Source of the DNA: Streptomyces sp. NBC_00289
Lineage (GTDB): Bacteria > Actinomycetota > Actinomycetes > Streptomycetales > Streptomycetaceae
Assembly: GCF_041435115.1 (NCBI RefSeq)
Contig: NZ_CP108046.1
Coordinates: forward strand, 10,478,001-10,542,000
DNA length: 64,000 nt
Reading direction: 5' to 3'
This document shows, piece by piece, positions 1 through 8,399 of this stretch (positions within the stretch are counted from its first letter, which is position 1; every line of letters begins with the position of its first letter). A program made the position numbers and the translations under genes. The notes below the pieces were generated by a model. It was not told the DNA's origin. It made no database searches and was given only the letters and a program-made list of their open reading frames with translations.

Positions 1-2
1 CT

Positions 3-167
3 CACGCGGGCTGCGTCGTCGCGGAGGTGAGCGATGGGAAGATCCTTTGCCCGTGCCACGGCAGCCGATTCGATGCCGTGACGGGGCGGCCGGTTCACGG
101 CCCGGCGACTAAGGCCCTGCCCGTGGTGAAGGTCACCGAACGGGACGGAGTGATCGTCAAGGGCTGA
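3..167 (+). CDS. Rieske 2Fe-2S protein, C-terminal part
   Basis: The 5' end lies outside the window; 54 codons remain before the TGA at 165-167. The visible part starts inside Rieske box 1 (a Thr codon ending at base 2, then HAGC) and contains box 2, CPCHGSRFD, followed by the PVHGPA segment typical of the family. Together these give the two Cys and two His ligands of a Rieske 2Fe-2S cluster. Small Streptomyces proteins of this kind are usually Tat-exported electron-transfer proteins, but the N-terminus needed to judge export is not here. The family assignment is secure; the electron partner is unknown. Confidence 0.9.
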   Translation, partial: HAGCVVAEVSDGKILCPCHGSRFDAVTGRPVHGPATKALPVVKVTERDGVIVKG

Positions 168-508
168 GCCGCTGCAGCAAGCGTTCGGTAGGGACAGGAC
201 GACGGAGGCGGCTGCCCGACGTCCCATGAATCGATCCGCCTGCACGTTCTCGCAAGCATGGTTCGGCAAAGTGCCCCTGGCAGTCCTACTCCCGCGGCAG
301 GCTGACCCTTCAGCGGTCCAAGACCAACCGGGCAATTCCGAAACTCGATATTGTTGTGCACTTACATCCGGTAAAGGTGGTGCCGTTTAGACGGGCGCTG
401 TGGTTTTTCGTTTCTTCCGCGAATTGAATTTCGACCGGAAGATATCAGGGCGTCTGCAGTTACGAGTTTCGTTGTGTTTTCTCAGTACATTTCAAGGAGC
501 CATTTCGT
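168..508 (+). promoter_or_regulatory. intergenic region upstream of the RHS gene
   Basis: No gene was found in these 341 bases. The last 130 bases are clearly less GC-rich than the surroundings, as expected of a promoter and leader. An AAGGAG sequence near 497-502 lies about seven bases before the ATG at 509 and supports that start. I could not assign -35 and -10 boxes with confidence. Confidence 0.5.
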
Positions 509-3500
509 ATGTTGTCGAGGGTTGGCAGAGGAGGCGGGAGGCGTCGTGGTTCGGCGTTTGCTGCCGCTTTGGGGTTGTTGGTGGGTGTGGTGCCGGGGGT
601 GGTGTTTTCTTCCGGTGCATGGGCGGTGGATGGGCCGCCGGTGGCGAAGCATCCGGTCAAGTTGCCGGCGGAGTTGCCGCAGGTGGCTGGGGCGAAGGCT
701 GGTTTTCTGGCGGGTTCGGGTGGGGTGGGTCCGGGTGGTGCGTTCACTTACCGGGTGCCGTTGAGTGTGCCGGCGGGCCGGGCTGGTGTGGAGCCGGGTC
801 TGTCACTGAATTATTCCAGTGCCGGGCATGATGGGGTTTTCGGGCTGGGCTGGTCGGCGTCCGGGATGTCGTCGTCGATTAGTCGGTGTGGGAAGAATCC
901 GGAGGATGACGGGACCCGCAGCGGTGTGCATTACGACAAGAACGACCGGTTTTGTCTCGACGGGGCCAGGCTCGTCGGGGTGGATGCGGAGCAGGGGACG
1001 TCGGGTGATTATGGTGCCGACGGAACGGTGTACAACACCGCGGAATCGAGTTTTGCCAAGATCGTGTCGGTGAACGACGACGGGTCGAGTGCGAGTTTGG
1101 ACAGTGGTCCGGACAAGTTTGTGGTTGCCGGGAAGAACGGTCTGATCAGCACGTATGAGGCGCAGACCGGGGTGCGCGTCGGTGCGGATTCGGCGACGTT
1201 GACGAAGAGTTGGCTGGTGGACCGGGAGGTCACGGCGACTACGCCCGGCCCGCCTAAACCTGATGGAAGCCCCGGTACCCCGTTCACCGAGAAGGGGACG
1301 GTTCGAGACAAATTGTCGGATCAGTTCCTGCAGCAGCATTCCGATGAGGTTTCCACGCCGCGTGTGGTGTGGCTGCTGAAGAAGATGGCAGACCGCAACG
1401 GCAATGAGATGCGGTACTCCTACGACGTGCAGACTTCTCTGCTTTTCGGGAACCGCTTCTTGCCGAAGGCGATCGACTACACGTTCGGTCCGGGCCGTCA
1501 GGCGGAGCGGTCAGTTGAGTTCGGGTATGAGAGCAGACCCGACCCGACGTCTTCGTATGTGGCTGGTGTCCGTTACAGCAATACGCAGCGACTCAAGACG
1601 ATCAAAATGTTTGCGCCGAATCCGGGTAAAAAGGCTTTGGTGCGGACGTACAATCTCTCTTACCTTGGTGCGGGGACTGCTGATCACGATAAGACGCGAA
1701 GTCTGCTCTGGCGAGTTCAGGAGTGCGGTGCGCTGAGCGGCTGTCTGCCGTTCAAGGAGTTCGACTGGTTCAATGCGGAGAACAGGCCGTCGTTTGACGG
1801 ACAGTTCCTCGGGGGTACCTGGCATCCCGCGCCCGCTTCACCGACGGACGGCGACACGTCGATGGACCCGGTGATGTCCGTTCAGGACCTGGACGGGGAC
1901 GGCGTCGATGACATTCTGACGCAGAACAACCTGTCGACCGGCCGGGGGGTGCAAGCCCGCCTCGGTGTCCGCGACGGCAGCTCGGTGGCGCCGCTGTCGG
2001 ATGTGCGTGCGGTGAGCGGGGTCGGTGCGTTTCCTCCGGTCGAGCCGCAGGGCGCCAATCCGGGGCTGGACCTCGCACAGGGACGGCCCCTGGACTCGGA
2101 CGGGGACGGCAAAACAGAATTCATGGTCCGCTCGGCGGACCTGACGGGCCTGCACGAGAAGGTGCTGCACTGGAATCAGGCCAAGCACGAGTTCGAGAGC
2201 ACCGGCCTCGTTTTCGACGATGACGGGTACTACTCCAACTATGCGGATGTCAACGGCGATGGCCTGGTGGACCGTATTGCCGCGGATGTTGCGGCAGGAA
2301 GTGACGACCCGGACAACCGTAGGGATCTGTCGGTGCGGTTGAACAAGGGCGACAACCATTTCGCCAACCGCGTCGATTCCACCATCAAAGGCAAGTGCCC
2401 CGGAGCCAGGATCGCGGACGTTGATGGCGACGGCCGAGCGGACATGATCATCGACACGCCGCTGCTCGTCAAGGACCGGAACGGCAAGTACGTATGCGGT
2501 GTGGGATTCCACACCAATGCGGTCCACGTGGACGATCAGGGTGCCCTCAAGATCGAGCTCGGTCGGGGCTCGGACAGCAATGTTGGTGATCCCGGCTGGA
2601 AGTTCCCTCCGCTCGCACCGCAGCACCCCGAGTGGGAAAGGGAGATGAAGGACCTCGAAGGACACAATGTTCCCCCCTTCCCGACCGCTGACGAAAACGG
2701 CGTCTACGGGTGGCATTCCTACCAGGCCGACCTCAACGGGGACGGCCTCAAGGACACTTTGTTGATGGGGAGGGTGCCCGGCTACCACGACGTCATCCTG
2801 TGGAACACGGGCGAGGGTCTGTTCTGGGACGGCAAGACACTCGACGACAGCCTGCAGATCGATCACGATGCGATCGACTTGTGGCAGGATTCCACCGTGC
2901 AGATCGCGGACGTCAACAAGGACGGCCGCGACGATGTGGTCACCTTCGCCAAGACCGGCACGTCGTCGGTGTCCCTGCTGCTGTCCAAGGGCGACGGTAC
3001 GTTCGACCTGGAGAAGGTCGCCGCCGGGCCGATGGACCGCATCGCCAGGCTGGGAGATTTCAATGGCGACGGGAACACGGACATCCTCAAGGCCGAGGCC
3101 AACCAGCTGGAGCTTTTGACGCAGACCTCCGACTCCGGCACCCGGATCACCAAGGTCCGGGACGAGGGCGCGGGCTGGAACCGGGAGTCGGTGACGTATT
3201 CCAGTGACTTCAGTGACCAGGCTGGTGCCGGAAACGCCGAGTGTGACTTCCCGCTGATGTGTGTGCACCGGGGTATGACGGTGGTGCGTCAGGTGACGTC
3301 GCGGGAAGGATCGTTCAAGAACGCGTCGGAGAATGCGCGTTCGGTGTTTTATTCGTACCGGGATCCGGTGGCGCATGTTCGGCAGGGCGGTCTCGGGTTC
3401 GGACAGGTGTCGGTGTGGGATCCGACCCGGCCCTCGATAACGGTCACCAACTATGATCTGCGGACCACGAAGGACGGCGGGAAACACTATCCGTTCGCCT

Positions 3501-6500
3501 CGCTGGCGAAGAATACCATGACCGCCACTCCGGTGCTGACGCAGAATCAGGTCAACAGCAAGGTGGCCTCGGCGACCGCACGGGTCACCCGGGTGGCGAA
3601 TACGCCGGAGTTCCGTCCGCTGGACGGCGGGAAGACATTCGCGGTGTTCCCCAAGACGTCGTCTACCCAGGTGTGGGAGCAGAACGTCAGCCTCGACTGG
3701 GATGCGGCGGCCTCGAGCCATGTCGGCGGCCTGCAGGTTCCCGACCCGGCGGATGTGAAGCGGCAGGTGGACTCCACCACCACGTTCGACGACTACGGCA
3801 ACCAGACCGACGCCAAGAGCGTGACGGTGGGAGGTGCGGCCGTCGAGTCGCACACCGACTACGACCTCTCCCCGCAACGCCAGCAGGACTGGCTGACCGG
3901 ACTGCCGTCCAAGACGACGGTGCAGCGGACCGAGCACGGCAGCACCACTCCGGTGGTGCGGGTGACCGGGTTCACTCACGATGATCTGGGCCGGCGGACC
4001 GCAGTCAACACTGAGCCGGACAACACTGAGCCGGGCAACGCGGATCTGCGCAGCAGCGTGAAAACCGACTACACCGGCCTGGGCATGGTGTCGAAGGTGA
4101 CCGCCACGACGCCGGGCCGGCCGGACCGGGTCACCCACACCGAGTACGCGCCGGCGTTCAGCGATCAGCCGGATGAGGGCATGTTCGTCTCGCAGGTGTG
4201 GTCTGAGCACAGTGTGGCCGCGCACCGGCCCTCGGTGTGGCAGGCGATGCATCCGGCGTTCGGGTTCGCGGTCGCCTCGGAAGACGTCAACGGCGTTGAT
4301 TCCACCGTCTCCTCCTGGGACGACCTGGGCCGGCCCTTGACGGCGGCGACCACCGGCAGGCCGTCGGTGACCACCGCCTACAGTGCACACCTCGACGCCG
4401 GCAACATCACCGGCACGGAGGTCAAGACCACCAGTACCGACGGCGGCCAGGCCGTGAGCGTGAGCGACCCGGCCGGCCGGCCACGGACCAGTTCGGTGAA
4501 GGGTTTCAACGGCACCGCCAGTGTGTCGGTCACCGACTACGACCTGCTGGGCCGGGTGTTTGTGCACTCACGCCCCTCCACCGCTGCCGACCCCTACGAC
4601 GGTTCCTCGGGCGTCACGGTGACCACCTTCGACAGCCTGGACCGGCCGATCCAGACCGAGAGCCCAGACCACAAGTCCACCGTGTTCACCTACCCGTCGT
4701 TCTTCACCAGCCAGGTGCAGTCCCCGCGCGGCAACACCACCCGGTCCACCGTCGACGTCGACGGCCGGCCCGTCAGCGCCACCGCCGTCCTGAAGAACAA
4801 GGACGGCTCCACCACCCCCGTCACCACCACCTACACCTACCCCCGGCTGCAGGCGAAGGCCACCGACACCAAGGGCAACGTCACCACCAGCGACTTCGAC
4901 ATCCTGGGCCGGACGGTCAAGTACACCGACCCCGACCGCGGCACCAGCACCACCCAGTACTTCGGCAGCGGCGAGGTCCGCCAGAGCGCCCGGCTCAAGA
5001 CCAACGGCACCGACGCGATCGTCTCCAGCTACGACTATGACGACCTGGGCCGCCAGACCACCGTCACCGACACCGACAAACTCGCCGGCAAAACCCTCAC
5101 CACCAGCTTCGTGTGGGACACCGCCGCCAACGGCAGCGGACAGATGGCCTCGGCCACCAGCCCCGACCAGGTCACCACCGCCTTCGGCTACGACACCCTC
5201 GGCCGCCTGGAGACCACCAACCTGAGCGTGCCCACCGGCGCCACCACCAAGACACTGCGCGCCGACACCACCTACGACTCCCTCGGCCGGGTCAAGGACC
5301 TCATCTACCCCGCCGCGGGCGCCAGCCGTATGTTCCTCACCACCGGCTACAACGCCAGCGGCTACCCCGAAACCGTCACCGACACCACCCCCGGCCAGAG
5401 CGCCAAGCAGCTGTGGAAGACCACCGGCCGCAACGCCGACCTCTCCCTGGCCACCGCAACCGTCGGCCCCAACGCCCTCAACCGCACCCAGGGCTACGAC
5501 ACCACCGGCCGGCTCACCGACATCGACATCACCAAACCCAGCAACGGCACCAAAATCCTCGACCTGCACTACACCTTCCATCCCGACGGAATGGTCAAGG
5601 ACCGCATCCAGGACGACCCCACCGCCAAACGCGGCGAAACCTTCGACTACGACTCGATGGGCCGGCTCACCAACTGGACCCTGGCCAACGCCACCGACCC
5701 CGAAAAACCCGTCACCTACAGCTACGACACCATCGGTAACCTCACCGGCGTCACCGGAGCCAACCAGGCCGAAACCCGCACCATCGGCCGCCCCGACGGC
5801 ACCCTGCCCCACGCACTGACCGCACGGGACAAAGAAAAATTCGTCTACGACGACCTCAACCGCATCCAGGAAACCAACGACGAACAAGGATCACAGGCCA
5901 CCACCACCTACACCCCCTTCGACCTACCCCGCACCCAGACCTTCCGCGGTGACACCACACCCACCACCTACCTCTACGACGCCTTCGGCACCCGCGTCTC
6001 CAAGTCCGGCCCCAACGGCACCACCCTCTACGCCGGCAAACTCTTCGAACAACGCACCGACAAAAACAACAAAACCAGCTACATCCACTACCTCACCGGC
6101 CCCGACGGACCCATCGGCCAGGCCGTCACCGACACCACCGGCACCACCATCCAGTACACCCACGCCGACCACCTCGGCTCCACCAACACCGTCACCGACG
6201 CCACCGGCACCATCCAGCAGACCACCTACAACGACCCCTACGGCGGCCGCATCAAAGCCGACGGCACCCCCGACACCACCCCCCTGGGCACCCTCACCCG
6301 CGGCTTCACCGGCCACGAACACGACAACCCCGCCCAAATCAACATGAACGGACGCATCTACAACGCCTCCGCCAAAACCTTCCTCACCCCCGACCCCGTC
6401 ACCACCAACCACCCCTACACCTACGTCAACTCCAACCCCCTCAACGCCACCGACCCCACCGGATACGACGACCTCGCCACCTACAACCAGCCCATGGCCA

Positions 6501-7441
6501 CCTACACCGCCGACGAAATAACCGTCACCGGCGAAGCCATCGACACCTCCTCCACCATGACCATCAACCCCTGCGCCAGCATCATCGCCACCGGACCCGC
6601 ATGCGGCAGCGGCAACACCGGCAGCGACAGCAACGGCTACACCACCGTCCAAATCGGCGACGGCACCAACGCCGTCTTCAACCAAGCCCTCCGCAACGCC
6701 GGCTACAACGTCAACCCCTACGGCGGCCCCGACGGAGACTTTTCACCCGCTATAGGCCCCCTCGAAACGGGGGAGGCCCTGTCTCCGGTACAAACAGAGC
6801 TGGAAAATGCAAATGCCAGAGTCGGGTTTTCTGGAGATAATCGCCTGATAGGCACGGGACCCATGTGGGTGACGGAAGGTGCAAATTATGCGTTCGTCTG
6901 GAGGGTTGGTTCGATTGAGGCTGGGGACACCGCAGAAAGCAAGATGGGCGTCATGCAAGAAGATCCGAACGCAATCTTCCCTTTCACGGTGCAACCCGTT
7001 GACCCTAGCACTCATCAGTCATGGGATTCAGGCCTCCCCCCGGCAAGCGCCAGAAGGGTCCGAGTGGGGAATGAATATAATCTATACAATGTCGAGACTG
7101 AAAGTGTAGTCGCGCCGAAGGGGTGGCTTCCGACTATTTCAAACAGTCCGGTACGGGTAATTTCAGCCACCCCGACAAGCTTCACGTTCGTGACACTTCC
7201 TGGGCATATTGACGGACCGGGAGCTCATGTGAGCTTCAGTACATTCTCGTCAGGTGACGATGTACTGCTAATGCAGCGAGGCTACGCGCCAGGAGCTAGT
7301 CGTGTGGTTACAACCGTGCAGCCTCTTTCCCTCTATGGGTGGGCTTGGCGAACGCAGGCCAGGAATCTTGCGGGATATCCCAATGGTCCAACGGGCCTCG
7401 TAGCAGTGGACTATTCGCACGAGCCGTTCGTGAATCATTGA
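509..7441 (+). CDS. secreted RHS/YD-repeat polymorphic toxin-like protein
   Basis: This 2310-residue protein has a signal peptide (Arg-rich start, hydrophobic stretch 16-35, likely cleavage after AWA at 39). An SpvB-like N-terminal region follows (around 80-330, with VPLSVPAGRAG and FGLGWS). Residues about 460-860 hold seven FG-GAP/VCBS-like calcium loops of the DxDGDG type. YD repeats run to about 1850, and the RHS core (HADHLGSTN at about 1885) ends at NATDPTGYDD near 1980. In this family the repeats form a shell and the tail after the core is a variable toxin. The tail here is about 320 residues. Its last 234 (from base 6738) differ sharply in base composition and contain FVTLPGHIDGPGAHVSF, a faint DUF1990-like pattern. 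I could not identify a catalytic motif. No immunity gene follows directly; SUKH proteins occur at 34 and 38 kb. Confidence 0.88.
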   Translation: MLSRVGRGGGRRRGSAFAAALGLLVGVVPGVVFSSGAWAVDGPPVAKHPVKLPAELPQVAGAKAGFLAGSGGVGPGGAFTYRVPLSVPAGRAGVEPGLSLNYSSAGHDGVFGLGWSASGMSSSISRCGKNPEDDGTRSGVHYDKNDRFCLDGARLVGVDAEQGTSGDYGADGTVYNTAESSFAKIVSVNDDGSSASLDSGPDKFVVAGKNGLISTYEAQTGVRVGADSATLTKSWLVDREVTATTPGPPKPDGSPGTPFTEKGTVRDKLSDQFLQQHSDEVSTPRVVWLLKKMADRNGNEMRYSYDVQTSLLFGNRFLPKAIDYTFGPGRQAERSVEFGYESRPDPTSSYVAGVRYSNTQRLKTIKMFAPNPGKKALVRTYNLSYLGAGTADHDKTRSLLWRVQECGALSGCLPFKEFDWFNAENRPSFDGQFLGGTWHPAPASPTDGDTSMDPVMSVQDLDGDGVDDILTQNNLSTGRGVQARLGVRDGSSVAPLSDVRAVSGVGAFPPVEPQGANPGLDLAQGRPLDSDGDGKTEFMVRSADLTGLHEKVLHWNQAKHEFESTGLVFDDDGYYSNYADVNGDGLVDRIAADVAAGSDDPDNRRDLSVRLNKGDNHFANRVDSTIKGKCPGARIADVDGDGRADMIIDTPLLVKDRNGKYVCGVGFHTNAVHVDDQGALKIELGRGSDSNVGDPGWKFPPLAPQHPEWEREMKDLEGHNVPPFPTADENGVYGWHSYQADLNGDGLKDTLLMGRVPGYHDVILWNTGEGLFWDGKTLDDSLQIDHDAIDLWQDSTVQIADVNKDGRDDVVTFAKTGTSSVSLLLSKGDGTFDLEKVAAGPMDRIARLGDFNGDGNTDILKAEANQLELLTQTSDSGTRITKVRDEGAGWNRESVTYSSDFSDQAGAGNAECDFPLMCVHRGMTVVRQVTSREGSFKNASENARSVFYSYRDPVAHVRQGGLGFGQVSVWDPTRPSITVTNYDLRTTKDGGKHYPFASLAKNTMTATPVLTQNQVNSKVASATARVTRVANTPEFRPLDGGKTFAVFPKTSSTQVWEQNVSLDWDAAASSHVGGLQVPDPADVKRQVDSTTTFDDYGNQTDAKSVTVGGAAVESHTDYDLSPQRQQDWLTGLPSKTTVQRTEHGSTTPVVRVTGFTHDDLGRRTAVNTEPDNTEPGNADLRSSVKTDYTGLGMVSKVTATTPGRPDRVTHTEYAPAFSDQPDEGMFVSQVWSEHSVAAHRPSVWQAMHPAFGFAVASEDVNGVDSTVSSWDDLGRPLTAATTGRPSVTTAYSAHLDAGNITGTEVKTTSTDGGQAVSVSDPAGRPRTSSVKGFNGTASVSVTDYDLLGRVFVHSRPSTAADPYDGSSGVTVTTFDSLDRPIQTESPDHKSTVFTYPSFFTSQVQSPRGNTTRSTVDVDGRPVSATAVLKNKDGSTTPVTTTYTYPRLQAKATDTKGNVTTSDFDILGRTVKYTDPDRGTSTTQYFGSGEVRQSARLKTNGTDAIVSSYDYDDLGRQTTVTDTDKLAGKTLTTSFVWDTAANGSGQMASATSPDQVTTAFGYDTLGRLETTNLSVPTGATTKTLRADTTYDSLGRVKDLIYPAAGASRMFLTTGYNASGYPETVTDTTPGQSAKQLWKTTGRNADLSLATATVGPNALNRTQGYDTTGRLTDIDITKPSNGTKILDLHYTFHPDGMVKDRIQDDPTAKRGETFDYDSMGRLTNWTLANATDPEKPVTYSYDTIGNLTGVTGANQAETRTIGRPDGTLPHALTARDKEKFVYDDLNRIQETNDEQGSQATTTYTPFDLPRTQTFRGDTTPTTYLYDAFGTRVSKSGPNGTTLYAGKLFEQRTDKNNKTSYIHYLTGPDGPIGQAVTDTTGTTIQYTHADHLGSTNTVTDATGTIQQTTYNDPYGGRIKADGTPDTTPLGTLTRGFTGHEHDNPAQINMNGRIYNASAKTFLTPDPVTTNHPYTYVNSNPLNATDPTGYDDLATYNQPMATYTADEITVTGEAIDTSSTMTINPCASIIATGPACGSGNTGSDSNGYTTVQIGDGTNAVFNQALRNAGYNVNPYGGPDGDFSPAIGPLETGEALSPVQTELENANARVGFSGDNRLIGTGPMWVTEGANYAFVWRVGSIEAGDTAESKMGVMQEDPNAIFPFTVQPVDPSTHQSWDSGLPPASARRVRVGNEYNLYNVETESVVAPKGWLPTISNSPVRVISATPTSFTFVTLPGHIDGPGAHVSFSTFSSGDDVLLMQRGYAPGASRVVTTVQPLSLYGWAWRTQARNLAGYPNGPTGLVAVDYSHEPFVNH

Positions 7442-8228
7442 CCGATATTGAAATGATCATCGCACTGCAAGGCGCCGTGATCACATAGGCGGCCCTTCTC
7501 GTTCAGGGCTCTTGTAAGGTCGGCGTGATCTCGCGTTAAGGCGCTGGTCAGGCGGGGTGTGACCGAATAGATCGAAGCTCTGTTGGGGCGAGCGATTCAT
7601 CAATCGCTTGTCACCAACGGAGCTTCGATGCGTTGCACACCGAACACCCGCCTGGCTTGCCGGGCACGGACCCGATGGACCCGGCGCCGAGAGAGGCGAC
7701 CGACTGGCACCCGTCCCGGCGCACCTGCCACGGTTCCATGTGAGCGGCCCGACGGAAAGCTGTTTCGAGGAGGCCCTATGACTGGGCGCGGGACCTGCCC
7801 GACAAGGAATGCATGAAGCGCCACCTGCTCGGTATCGACTCAGCCTCGCCTTCGGTGCGGCCGCCAACGGCGCCGTCGTCGGCCTGGCCTCGCCGCCCGT
7901 GCACGTCACCGATCCGGCTTTCGATGCGGCGCTGCCGGGCCCATGGCTGGTCGACCTCTCCCACGTCGATCTGAACCGGGTAAAGGTCGGCAAGCAGTAG
8001 CGCGACCTCGACGGCGACCTGTTGCCCAGCCGCTCACGCCGACCGGCCAACGTCCCAAGGGCCCAGCTTGGTATGGCCCCCCACCGTGGCCTACGCGATG
8101 GAGCTGGGCTACGAGGTGGAACCTGGGGAGGCCTGGTGTGTGCTTCCCCTCGTAGCGTGGAGCCCTGAACCGTTCCGACTTCTCTGCCGCTCCGTTGTGA
8201 GCCATCAGAGAGGATGGGATACGTGCCT
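7442..8228. other. no intact gene; degraded sequence
   Basis: This 787-base stretch separates the RHS gene from IS debris. It holds an inverted repeat before an ATG at 7629 (listed separately). There are also short plus-strand reading frames (7809-8000 and 8068-8265) that read like remnants of a coding region, for example VAYAMELGYEVEPGEAW. They are interrupted by stops and frame changes, and I do not recognise a family. No immunity gene for the RHS protein could be supported here. Confidence 0.4.
7568..7630 (+). repeat. start-codon hairpin of a lost IS (inverted repeat)
   Basis: ATCGAAGCTCTGTTGG (7568-7583) is complementary, with one mismatch, to CCAACGGAGCTTCGAT (7615-7630). The downstream arm carries a GGAG ribosome-site-like sequence and runs into an ATG. 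Similar hairpins precede other transposase genes in this window (19613, 22220, 33807, 41593), so this is probably the 5' end of a degraded IS. The reading frame after the ATG begins with an NTRL motif faintly like IS481 transposases but decays quickly. Confidence 0.35.
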
Positions 8229-8322
8229 GTCAATGGACACGGGCTTCTCCCCGATGGCGGACTGATCACATCCCCACTGATGGACAGCAGATCTCCCCGC
8301 CGATGGACAGGCCGTTTCCCCA
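8229..8322. repeat. direct repeats at the right end of an IS21-type element
   Basis: Four units beginning ATGGACA or ATGGCGG and ending in a TCCCC tract start at about 8233, 8254, 8280 and 8303, spaced 21-26 bases. They lie just after the istB stop codon at 8331. IS21 elements carry multiple transposase-binding repeats of this kind at their ends, so this is read as the right end of the IS21 element whose istB is split at 8331-8399 and 11084-11757. Confidence 0.6.
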
Positions 8323-8330
8323 GGTGAGAG

Positions 8331-8399
8331 CTAGTTCAAGGGGACCACCCCCTCTCCTGCGGTGGCCTGGGTGAGCCGGAAGCTGTCACCCTGGGTGGC
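8331..8399 (-). pseudogene. istB: istB, 3' end (split gene)
   Basis: The minus strand encodes ATQGDSFRLTQATAG and then VVPLN and a stop, the usual C-terminus of Streptomyces IstB helper ATPases of the IS21 family. The rest of the gene is at 11084-11757, separated by the serine-recombinase element. Joining bases 11084 and 8399 gives codons for HVV followed by ATQGDSF with no frame change, so this is one gene split by an insertion. Confidence 0.82.

Noticed and set aside
1838..4567. 909-codon open frame on the minus strand
   Set aside because: It is antisense to the RHS gene, which has a signal peptide, VCBS loops and YD repeats. The minus product is His/Arg/Val-rich without domains, a typical shadow in high-GC DNA.
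4000..6470. Repetitive DNA in the RHS gene as independent repeats
   Set aside because: The repetition follows the YD protein repeats and codon bias; it is not a separate DNA repeat family.
7809..8000. A small plus-strand gene downstream of the RHS gene as its immunity gene
   Set aside because: It has only 63 codons, no ribosome site and no family match. It appears to be part of a degraded longer region.
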